Both the position numbers and the translations under genes were made by a program. This document shows positions 18,039 through 25,658 of a stretch of 64,000 nt of DNA, piece after piece (position 1 is the stretch's first letter; the number at the start of each line of letters is the position of its first letter). The DNA lies in contig NZ_CP081844.1 in NCBI RefSeq assembly GCF_019803445.1, positions 2,988,501-3,052,500 of the forward strand, written 5' to 3'. This DNA is from Caenibius sp. WL (GTDB lineage: Bacteria > Pseudomonadota > Alphaproteobacteria > Sphingomonadales > Sphingomonadaceae). The notes beneath the pieces were generated by a model. That model ran no database searches. It was given only the letters and a program-made list of their open reading frames with translations, and was not told the origin of the DNA.

Positions 18039-18683
18039 CTACCACGCGGCGCGGGCGGCCATGGCGAGTTCGATCGTCCGGTCCGCATGGGCGAGGAATT
18101 GTTCCACCGTCAGCTTGCCGCTGGTCACCGCATAGAGATCGAACCCGCCGATGGCGGAAACGATCGTCAGCGCCACCCCTTCGGCGTCCTTCACCGGCCT
18201 GCCGTCACGCTCCGCCGCCGCGAGGATATCGCCGCGTATGATATCGACGATATGGCGGTATCCGGCCCCGGACACCGCATCCGCCAGTTGCGGAAAGCGA
18301 TGCTTGATCCCGCGCAGGACCCGCTGGAACGACACCACATCGGGCCGCAACATGCTGCGCACCATCAAATGCGCATGGTGGCGCAGACGTTGTGCGATAT
18401 CGTCGGTCAGCAGGTGATCGTATTGCGCGGCGGCCTGGGCCCACTGCGCGATCAGATCGAGCGTCACCGCCGTGAACAGCGCCTCCTTGGAGGAATGGCG
18501 GGCATAGAGCGTGCCTTTGGATATCCGGGCGGCGGCGGCCACCTGCTCCATCGCCACGGCATCGAACCCTTCGGCGAGGAAAAGCGCGCGCGCATGTTCG
18601 AGAATCAGCCGGTCGATCGCGCTCGCCCGGGCGGGGCTCGGCCGCCCGCGCCGCGATCCGCTGTTGTCCTTGCTGCCTGCCAT
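18039..18683 (-). CDS. TetR family transcriptional regulator
   Basis: This 214-residue protein has an N-terminal TetR helix-turn-helix: ALFLAEGFDAVAMEQVAAAARISKGTLYARHSSKEALF, about residues 33 to 70. An AefR/C-terminal-like ligand domain follows. It sits at the left border of the catabolic region, downstream of the acyl-CoA dehydrogenase pair in the same orientation. The palindrome at 18007 is a possible target. Confidence 0.9.
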   Translation of the reverse strand: MAGSKDNSGSRRGRPSPARASAIDRLILEHARALFLAEGFDAVAMEQVAAAARISKGTLYARHSSKEALFTAVTLDLIAQWAQAAAQYDHLLTDDIAQRLRHHAHLMVRSMLRPDVVSFQRVLRGIKHRFPQLADAVSGAGYRHIVDIIRGDILAAAERDGRPVKDAEGVALTIVSAIGGFDLYAVTSGKLTVEQFLAHADRTIELAMAARAAW

Positions 18684-18749
18684 GCCGCTATGCTCGCTCC
18701 CGTTCGCGCATGGGAGTGCCTCAGGCGGGCGGGCGCTTCAAGACCCGGA

Positions 18750-19730
18750 TCAGGCGAAAACCTGCGCCCGCACCCAATCGACCGAGCTATCGCCGCTTGC
18801 CAGCCGCGCCCGGCCCAACAGTCGGTTCCAGTAACTTTCCGAACCGTCGGCCAGCCGCCATTCGTGCAGGCGGCGGGTGTAAAGCTGGAGATCGTATTCC
18901 TCACTCACCCCGATGGCCCCATGCACCGCGTGGGCGGTGGCCGCGATGCGCGCGGCGGATGCGCTGGTCACCGATTTGGCGGTGGCCGCCGCCGCGAGCG
19001 TGGGCACCACCCCGCCCGCACAGCCAAGCTGCGCGGCAAGGCGGCAGGCGACCGTATCTTCCGCCATCACCGCCAGATTCTGCTGCAGCGCCTGCTGGCG
19101 GCCGATGGGCTTGCCAAACTGCACCCGTTCGTTGGCGTAGGCGGTGGTCATATCGAGCAGCCGCGCCGCCGCGCCGGCCATCGCCGCCGCGCGCAGCACC
19201 GCCGCCATGGGGCGCAGGCCATGTTCCGGCGCGGGCGGGCCCGGCCCATCCGGCACCCGGTCCCAGCGCATCCGCGCGGCAAGGCTGCCGGCAACGCCGG
19301 TAGGCTCCGCCTGGCCCGAAGCCACGGACGCCAGCACCATGCCATCGCCCAGATCGACCAGCACATGCTCCGCCACCAGACCGAACGGCACGATCGCATC
19401 CTGCCCCGGCCGCGCCGCGGCAAAAGCAATCGGCCCTTGCGGCGCATCCACGCCCGCTTCGGCCAGCAGGAACCGCGCCGCCATGGTTTCCGCCACCGGC
19501 ACGGGCACGGCATGGCGGCCGAGCGCCCGCCACAGCGGCTCGACATCGGCCAGTGCCAGCCCCGCCCCGCCCGCGCTTTCAGGCACCAGCGCATCGAGGA
19601 AACCCGATTGCACCAGTTCATCCCACAGCGACGCGGCGGATGCGCCCTGTTCCACCGCGCGCACCTGCGCCGGGCTGGAAATCGTCTCCAGCATCCGTTC
19701 GAAGGGTTCGAGCAGTTCGTTGCTATCCAT
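18750..19730 (-). CDS. Acyl-CoA dehydrogenase, small subunit of a heteromeric pair
   Basis: This 326-residue protein has the N-terminal, middle and C-terminal ACAD domains but is shorter than usual (about 380). QFGKPIGRQQALQQNLAVMAED and VHGAIGVSEEYDLQLYTRRLHEW are recognisable. It starts 15 bases after the stop of the partner gene at 19746. By analogy with steroid FadE pairs the two would form an alpha2-beta2 FAD enzyme introducing a 2,3-double bond in a bulky acyl-CoA. Confidence 0.88.
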   Translation of the reverse strand: MDSNELLEPFERMLETISSPAQVRAVEQGASAASLWDELVQSGFLDALVPESAGGAGLALADVEPLWRALGRHAVPVPVAETMAARFLLAEAGVDAPQGPIAFAAARPGQDAIVPFGLVAEHVLVDLGDGMVLASVASGQAEPTGVAGSLAARMRWDRVPDGPGPPAPEHGLRPMAAVLRAAAMAGAAARLLDMTTAYANERVQFGKPIGRQQALQQNLAVMAEDTVACRLAAQLGCAGGVVPTLAAAATAKSVTSASAARIAATAHAVHGAIGVSEEYDLQLYTRRLHEWRLADGSESYWNRLLGRARLASGDSSVDWVRAQVFA

Positions 19731-19745
19731 GGTCCGCCTCCTTTC

Positions 19746-20897
19746 TCAACGCAGGCCCAGGCCGCGCGCGATAATCCCGCGCAGGATTTCCCGCGTGCCC
19801 CCGCGCAACGAGAAGCTCGGCGCGACCTGCGTGACATAGAGTAGCGTGCGGTAAAGTTCGGTGGAGGCCGGCTCATCCGGGTGGCCGGCCAGATCGTCAC
19901 CGATCGCCACTGGCAGTTCCTGTTCGAAATGGGTGCCGAGGTCCTTCACCAGCGAGGCTTCGACCACCGGGCTTTCGCCCAGCGCCAGCCGCGCGGTGCA
20001 GGCGATGGACATCGCGCGCAATGTGGCCAGCCGCGCGGTGAACCCGCCGACCATGGCCAGCGTAGCGTCATCCGCCCGACCCGTTTCCCGCAGATGGCGG
20101 ACCCAGGCATCGAGCAGGACGACGCTGGAATAGATCCGTTCCGGCCCGCTGCGTTCGAACGCCAGTTCGGCGGTGACCTGCTTCCACCCTTCGCCCTCGC
20201 GCCCGATCAGCGCATCGTCCGCCAGTTCGACATTTTCGAAGAACACTTCGGCGAAGTGGGCATCGCCCGTCAGATCGACGATCGGGCGGATGGTGACGCC
20301 GGGCAGCCGCAGATCGACGATCAGTTGCGACAGCCCCGCGTGCCGGTCTTCCGGTTTGCCCGAGGTGCGCAGCAGCGCGATCATGTAATCGGAATGGAGC
20401 GAATTGGTCGTCCAGATCTTCTGCCCGTTGAGCAGCCAGCCCGTGGCGGTCTTTTCCGCGCGGGTGCGCACACTGGCAAGGTCGGAGCCGGAGCCGGGCT
20501 CACTCATCCCGATGCAGAACAGCGCTTCCCCCTTGCAGATGCGCGGGATGTAGAATGCGCGCTGCGCCTCGGTGCCGTAATTGCAGATCAGCGGCGCGCT
20601 CTGCCGGTCGGCGATCCAGTGGCCCGCCACCGGGGCCCCGGCGGACAGCAGTTCTTCCACCACCACGAACCGGGCGAAAGGCCCGCGCTCCTGCCCGCCA
20701 TAGCGCTTGGGCAGATTGAGGCCGAGGAACCCCGCCTGCCCCAAGCGGCGGCTGAACGCGGCATCGAAACCCTGCCAACTGCGCGCGCGCCGGTCCACCG
20801 GCATATCCGCCACCGCCCGCGCGACGAGTTCGCGAATGGCGGGGCGCAGCGCCTCATCCTCCGGCGGCAGGCTGGCAAGGGCAAGCGTATCGAACAC
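19746..20897 (-). CDS. Acyl-CoA dehydrogenase, large subunit of a heteromeric pair
   Basis: A 383-residue ACAD with GMSEPGSGSDLASVRT and GQKIWTTNSLHSDY (FAD and substrate region). Its end, SLRGGTREILRGIIARGLGLR, has Gly where most ACADs carry the catalytic Glu of YEGT. That is common in heteromeric actinobacterial steroid dehydrogenases. It is the first gene of a minus-strand unit followed by the small subunit and the TetR gene, and it is separated from a LysR gene (20961) by 63 bases. Confidence 0.9.
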   Translation of the reverse strand: MFDTLALASLPPEDEALRPAIRELVARAVADMPVDRRARSWQGFDAAFSRRLGQAGFLGLNLPKRYGGQERGPFARFVVVEELLSAGAPVAGHWIADRQSAPLICNYGTEAQRAFYIPRICKGEALFCIGMSEPGSGSDLASVRTRAEKTATGWLLNGQKIWTTNSLHSDYMIALLRTSGKPEDRHAGLSQLIVDLRLPGVTIRPIVDLTGDAHFAEVFFENVELADDALIGREGEGWKQVTAELAFERSGPERIYSSVVLLDAWVRHLRETGRADDATLAMVGGFTARLATLRAMSIACTARLALGESPVVEASLVKDLGTHFEQELPVAIGDDLAGHPDEPASTELYRTLLYVTQVAPSFSLRGGTREILRGIIARGLGLR

Positions 20898-20960
20898 GGG
20901 TCGTCTCTCCGCGAATGGTGCGCGCCCAGATGCGCCACCCCGCCGCTTCTGTTCAAATAT

Positions 20961-21860
20961 TTATTTCCGCAATTCCGATAGTGTTTGCGTATCGCTCTGT
21001 TCGCGGGCCACCGCGATGAAATTGCGCACCAGCACTTCCGCATCGGGCCGGCAGGCGATTCCCATTTCGATGGCGATGGGTTCCGTCAACGGCATCAGAT
21101 GCACCGCTTCGGGCGCGAAGCGGGCCATGCGCGCGGGCACCAGCCCCACCCCCAGCCCCGATTGCACGAGGCTGAGAATCGTCTGCACCTGTGTCGCTTC
21201 CTGCGCCACGCGCGGGGCGAACCCAGCCTTCTGGCATTCCAGAATGGTGATGATGTGCAGCACGCTGATCGCGCTGTGGATGATGAACGGCTGGTCGGCC
21301 AGTTCGCGCAGCGCCACCGATTTGCGCCGGGCCAGCGCATGATCAGCGGGCACTGCGGCCACCAGTTCATCATGCTCGATCACGTCCAGCATCAGCGGCA
21401 CCCGGCGCATGATCGGCAGGCGCACCAGCCCGGCATCAAAATTGCGCGCTTCGATCTCCTCCACGATTTCGGCGCTGGTCATTTCGCGCAGTTCCAGTTC
21501 CACCCGTGGAAACTGCGCGCGATAGGCGGAAATGATCCGCGGCAGCCGTTCGCTGACAGCGGAACCGACGAACCCGATCCGCAGGCGCCCCAGTTCGCCT
21601 GTCGCCCCCTGCTGCACCGCGTCGCGCACGGCCCGCGCCTGCGCCTGCGCCTCACGCGCGGGGCCCAGCGCGGCCTTGCCCGCCGCCGTCAGCCGCACGC
21701 CGCGCACGCCGCGTTCGAACAGCGGCGCGCCCAGTTCCGCCTCCAGCTTGCGAATCGCCACCGTCAACGGCGGCTGCGACATGTTCAGCCGCTCCGCCGC
21801 GCGGTGGAAGTTCAAGGTTTCGGCAAGCGTGGTGAAATAGCGAAGCTGGCGCAGATCCAT
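20961..21860 (-). CDS. LysR family transcriptional regulator
   Basis: A 299-residue protein from ATG 21860 with the LysR N-terminal winged helix (MDLRQLRYFTTLAETLNFHRAAERLNMSQPPLTVAIRKLE). The effector domain includes LRIGFVGSAVSERLPRII. It is divergent from the crotonase gene at 21975, and the space between them holds an inverted repeat. It most likely controls the crotonase and CoA-transferase operon in response to a pathway intermediate. Confidence 0.92.
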   Translation of the reverse strand: MDLRQLRYFTTLAETLNFHRAAERLNMSQPPLTVAIRKLEAELGAPLFERGVRGVRLTAAGKAALGPAREAQAQARAVRDAVQQGATGELGRLRIGFVGSAVSERLPRIISAYRAQFPRVELELREMTSAEIVEEIEARNFDAGLVRLPIMRRVPLMLDVIEHDELVAAVPADHALARRKSVALRELADQPFIIHSAISVLHIITILECQKAGFAPRVAQEATQVQTILSLVQSGLGVGLVPARMARFAPEAVHLMPLTEPIAIEMGIACRPDAEVLVRNFIAVAREQSDTQTLSELRK

Positions 21861-21873
21861 GATATGCAAAAAC

Positions 21874-21888
21874 TATCGATTGGCGATA
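21874..21888. promoter_or_regulatory. LysR-type operator candidate TATCG-N5-CGATA
   Basis: A perfect 5-base-arm inverted repeat lies in the divergent spacer between the LysR start (21860) and the crotonase start (21975). It has the T-N-A form and spacing usual for LysR activators. Confidence 0.5.
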
Positions 21889-21974
21889 ATTCAATATTAG
21901 CAGTGCCGTGCGGATCGGCCTAGCACAAACCCATGATCGGCCCGGACACGATCCGGCCTGCACGGAGAACCCGC

Positions 21975-22775
21975 ATGTCCCCCTTCCTCCAGATCGCGCG
22001 CGATGGTGCCGTCGTCACCGTCACGCTGAACCGCCCGGACGACCGCAACGCGATCACCGAAACATCGCAGAGCGAGGAATTCGCCGCGTTTTGCGCCGAT
22101 GCCACGCGCGACCTGTCGATCCGCGCGATCATCCTGACGGGCGCGGGCAAGGCGTTCTGTTCGGGCGGCAATGTCAAGAACATGCGCGACCGCGAAGGCA
22201 TGTTCGCGGGCACGCCCTATCAGCAACGCAACGCCTATCGCACCAGCGTGCAACTGATCGGCAAGGCGCTGATCGAACTGGAAGTGCCGGTGATCGCGGC
22301 GATCAACGGCCCGGCCATCGGCCTCGGGCTCGATATCGCCTGCATGTGCGACATCCGCATCGCGGCGGAACGGGCGGTGATGGCGGAAAGCTACGTCAAG
22401 CTGGGGATCATTCCCGGCGGCGGCGGGGCATGGCTGCTGCCGCGCGTGATCGGCATGGCCCGCGCCAGCCAGATGACGCTGACCGGCGATGCCATCGATG
22501 CGGCCAAAGCGCTGGAATATGGGCTGGTGAGCGAAGTCCTGCCGGATGCGGAACTCCTTCCCCGCGCCCGCGAAATCGCCGGCAGCATCGCGGCCAATCC
22601 CGGCCACGCCACCCGCATGGCCAAGCGGCTGATGCGCGAAGGGCAGCATATGCAATTGCCGCAACTGCTCGAAATGGCGGCGGCCTATCAGGCCCTGGCG
22701 CACCATACCGAGGATCACCACGAAGCCATCGGCGCGTTTCTCGACAAGCGCGCGCCGCAATTCCAGGACCGGTGA
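21975..22775 (+). CDS. Enoyl-CoA hydratase/isomerase (crotonase) family protein
   Basis: The start is ATG 21975, after CGGAGAA; 266 residues. Crotonase segments are present: ILTGAGKAFCSGGNVKNM (oxyanion hole), INGPAIGLGLDIACMCDIRI and KLGIIPGGGGAWLLPR. By eye, the two catalytic Glu of classical hydratases align with Asp (in GLGLDIA) and Tyr, so a simple 2-enoyl-CoA hydration is doubtful; isomerase or C-C hydrolase activity is possible. The class III CoA-transferase gene follows after 6 bases. Confidence 0.88.
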   Translation: MSPFLQIARDGAVVTVTLNRPDDRNAITETSQSEEFAAFCADATRDLSIRAIILTGAGKAFCSGGNVKNMRDREGMFAGTPYQQRNAYRTSVQLIGKALIELEVPVIAAINGPAIGLGLDIACMCDIRIAAERAVMAESYVKLGIIPGGGGAWLLPRVIGMARASQMTLTGDAIDAAKALEYGLVSEVLPDAELLPRAREIAGSIAANPGHATRMAKRLMREGQHMQLPQLLEMAAAYQALAHHTEDHHEAIGAFLDKRAPQFQDR

Positions 22776-22781
22776 TCCGCG

Positions 22782-24023
22782 ATGGCCGATGATATGCAGA
22801 ACATCGGCCCGCTGGCGGGCCTTCGGGTGCTCGACCTGTCGCGCGTGCTGGCCGGGCCATGGTCCTCGCAGGCGCTGGGCGATCTCGGCGCGGAAGTCAT
22901 CAAGGTGGAACAGCCGGGACAGGGTGACGACACCCGCCGCTGGGGCCCGCCGTTCCTGGAGGACGGCTCCAATGACGCGGCCTATTACCTTTGCGCCAAC
23001 CGCAACAAGCATTCCATCGCGGTCAACATGGCCGATCCCGAAGGGGCCGCGCTGCTGCGCCGTCTGGCCGCGCAGTCGGATATCGTGCTGGAGAATTTCC
23101 GTGTCGGCGGGCTGGCGAAATACGGCCTGGATTACGAATCGCTGCGGGCGGTGAATCCCGGCCTGATCTATTGCTCGATCACCGGCTTCGGGCAGGATGG
23201 CCCCTACAAGGATCGCGGCGGCTACGACTTCCTGATTCAGGGGATGAGCGGGCTGATGAGCGTGACCGGCCATGCCGATGGCGAGCCGGGCAGCGGGCCG
23301 ATCAAAGTCGGCGTGCCGATCAGCGATCTGGTGACGGGGCTTTATGCCACGATTGCGATCCTCGCCGCGCTCAACCACCGCAACGCCACGGGCGAAGGGC
23401 AATATATCGATTGCGCCCTGCTCGATACGCAGGTGTCGCTGCTGGTCAATCAGGCCTCCAATTATATGAACGGCGGGATGGTCCCCCGCCGTCTCGGCAA
23501 TGCTCATCCCAACACCGTGCCCTATCAGGATTTCGCCTGCGCCGATGGCGAGATTCTGGTGGCGCTGGGCAATGACCGGCAGTTCCGCGCCTTCTGCGCG
23601 CTGCTCGGGCGGGAGGATCTGGCGGACGATCCACGCTATGCCTCCAACGGCGGGCGAAGCACCCACCGCCACGATCTGATCCCGGCGATGCAGGAAACCA
23701 TCGGCACCTGGCAATCGGACGACCTGATCGCGCGGATGGAAGCGGCGGGCCTGCCCGGCGGCAAAGTCAACACGATCCCCGAAATCCTCGCCGATCCGCA
23801 GATCGCGCATCGCGGGCTGGTCAAGGATATGGAACGCTCCGACGGGACGCCGGTCAAAGTGCTGGGCTTCCCCGGCAAGCTGTCGCGCACTCCGGCCAGC
23901 TACCGCAAGGCCCCGCCGCGCTGTGGCGAGGACACCGCCGCCGTCCTGCGCGCCGCGCTGGGCCTCGATGACGCGGACATCGAACGTCTGCGCACGGCGG
24001 GGGTGATTGCGGAAACGCTGTGA
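22782..24023 (+). CDS. Class III CoA-transferase (CaiB/BaiF family)
   Basis: This 413-residue protein opens LAGLRVLDLSRVLAGPWSSQALGDLGAEVIKVE, diagnostic of the family. NKHSIAVNM, LIYCSITGFGQDGP and IKVGVPISDLVTGLYA (with the region of the catalytic Asp) follow. It moves CoA between carboxylic acids without ATP and could activate a catabolic acid. It is cotranscribed with the crotonase gene; bile-acid CoA-transferases belong to this family, which fits a steroid context. Confidence 0.92.
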   Translation: MADDMQNIGPLAGLRVLDLSRVLAGPWSSQALGDLGAEVIKVEQPGQGDDTRRWGPPFLEDGSNDAAYYLCANRNKHSIAVNMADPEGAALLRRLAAQSDIVLENFRVGGLAKYGLDYESLRAVNPGLIYCSITGFGQDGPYKDRGGYDFLIQGMSGLMSVTGHADGEPGSGPIKVGVPISDLVTGLYATIAILAALNHRNATGEGQYIDCALLDTQVSLLVNQASNYMNGGMVPRRLGNAHPNTVPYQDFACADGEILVALGNDRQFRAFCALLGREDLADDPRYASNGGRSTHRHDLIPAMQETIGTWQSDDLIARMEAAGLPGGKVNTIPEILADPQIAHRGLVKDMERSDGTPVKVLGFPGKLSRTPASYRKAPPRCGEDTAAVLRAALGLDDADIERLRTAGVIAETL

Positions 24024-24072
24024 TCGGGCGCGCTGGCCGCCAGAGTTTCACCCCCCGGCGGCCTGTCGGCAA

Positions 24073-25506
24073 TCAGTATCCCCTGCTCCATACCTGAGCG
24101 AAGAACGGGTTGACGCTGGCGGCGGTATCGTAAGTCGCGGGGTCCACCATGGACGTGGGGCACCAGTGCCCGCCGCGCAGCATCAGGCGCGGGGTCATGG
24201 TGAATTCATGGCCCATGGCGCTGCGCCAGCGGGCCGGTTCCCCTGCGCCGATCTCCCCATCGGACAGCAGCGTGGCGCCGCGAAATTCCGCCGCGCCGAG
24301 AAGGTCCGCCCGGGTCCACGCGCTTTCGTGCTTCGTCGTGTCGTAGCCGTGATCGAGTTCGGTCGGCGTGCGCGAGGGCTGTTCGAGCGGATAGCTGGCC
24401 CAATCGCGCGGAAGACGTTCCCATTCCTCGCGCGAGCCGAAGAACGGGCGGATATGCGCCTGGTCATCGTTCGCCAGCCAGTTGAGCGTCCCGCCCGGCC
24501 CTTCCGCCAGCTTCTGCATCCGGCGCAGGCCCGCCTTGCCCGCGAAGCGCGCGCCGAGCTTGATGTAGAACGGCACCGAGCGGGACAACGCGGCGAAGAA
24601 GTGGTCCAGGCTTTCGCGGCGGTAGGGGACCAGCGCTTCCAGCCGGTCGGAATCGGTGTACCACTGGCCGTGAAAATTGCGCGTGGCCGACCAGTGCGGC
24701 AACTGCGTGTCACGGAAATCCTTCGCCCCCACCGCCCGGGCCGTGGCGGCGGCGAATTCGTGCGTGACGGTGCGCATCTTCGCGCCCCCCCCGATGTTGT
24801 AGAACCCGCGCCACAGTTCCTCAGGCACGCTGTCTTCGCAGGTATTGGCCGCCAGCCGCCCGGAATCGCCCACGGTGGCCCATTCGAACACCCCGTTCCA
24901 CGGATTGTGGAAGACGATGGGATCGTGGATTTTCCACATGTTGGGGTGCAGCATGCCCGTCTGCCGCAGCGAAACCCAGCGCTTCAGCCCCGATTCCGCG
25001 ACGATCGCTTCGGCCATGGTCTTGCTGACGGCGTATTGATCGAATGTGCTGATCTTGATCGGATCGCCCGTGCGGCCCCAATGGATCGGCGCGCTGCGGT
25101 CGCCCGTCTGCGCCACCGTGCCGATATAGACCAGCGCGATCCGGTTCGGTTCCGGCTGCGCCTTGATCGCATCGACGATATTGCGCGCGCCGCCGACGTT
25201 CACTTTCATCGTCAGTTCGGGATAAGCATCGGCATAGGGCGAGACCATCCCGCCGATATGCAGCACCTGATCCACACCGGTGACGCCGCGCAGGATATCG
25301 TCGTAATTGGTCAGATCGCCCCAGACCACTTCGAAAGCGGGATGGCCGGCGTAGCGTTTGAGGATCGGGTGCGCCTTCTCTTCCGGCCGGACCAGCGCGC
25401 GCACGCGAAAACGGTCGGTGCGCTGCATCAGTTCGTGCAGCGTCGCCCCGCCCATGTTGCCGGTCGCGCCGGTGAGGAAAATCGTTTTCTTGTCCATCAT
25501 TGCCAT
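24073..25506 (-). CDS. NAD(P)-dependent extended SDR / epimerase-type dehydrogenase with long C-terminal extension
   Basis: About 477 residues from ATG 25506 (25500 also possible). The Rossmann start TIFLTGATGNMGGATLHEL and the active-site YAVSK near residue 160 place it in the extended SDR group that includes 3-beta-hydroxysteroid dehydrogenases. The usual fold ends near residue 330. A further stretch of about 140 residues (GSREEWERLPRDW to GGHWCPTS) is unusual. It is divergent from the Baeyer-Villiger gene at 25659; the shared spacer holds operator site A. Confidence 0.85.
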   Translation of the reverse strand: MAMMDKKTIFLTGATGNMGGATLHELMQRTDRFRVRALVRPEEKAHPILKRYAGHPAFEVVWGDLTNYDDILRGVTGVDQVLHIGGMVSPYADAYPELTMKVNVGGARNIVDAIKAQPEPNRIALVYIGTVAQTGDRSAPIHWGRTGDPIKISTFDQYAVSKTMAEAIVAESGLKRWVSLRQTGMLHPNMWKIHDPIVFHNPWNGVFEWATVGDSGRLAANTCEDSVPEELWRGFYNIGGGAKMRTVTHEFAAATARAVGAKDFRDTQLPHWSATRNFHGQWYTDSDRLEALVPYRRESLDHFFAALSRSVPFYIKLGARFAGKAGLRRMQKLAEGPGGTLNWLANDDQAHIRPFFGSREEWERLPRDWASYPLEQPSRTPTELDHGYDTTKHESAWTRADLLGAAEFRGATLLSDGEIGAGEPARWRSAMGHEFTMTPRLMLRGGHWCPTSMVDPATYDTAASVNPFFAQVWSRGY

Positions 25507-25612
25507 CCTGTCCCCCAAAAGGACCGCCACTTTCGCGGCAGCGCCGCCCTGATGCATTACTTTATACCAAAAGGAAAACCCGAATTCCGCTTGAAACTCC
25601 GCCCGATCAATG

Positions 25613-25626
25613 TAAGTGTGCACTCA
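25613..25626. promoter_or_regulatory. Shared operator, site A (TAAGTG-TG-CACTCA)
   Basis: A 14-base imperfect palindrome in the divergent spacer, 33 bases before the monooxygenase start at 25659. An extra half-site TAAGTT lies at 25629. It matches sites B (32190) and C (35963) by the pattern TAAGTR-N2-YACTYA. Confidence 0.6.
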
Positions 25627-25658
25627 CATAAGTTCATTCGGAAGATTCGGGAGCCTGC

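Noticed and set aside
21897-23810. 637-codon minus-strand frame opposite the crotonase and CoA-transferase
   Set aside because: No family resemblance and unusual composition; the opposite strand has intact enzyme motifs.
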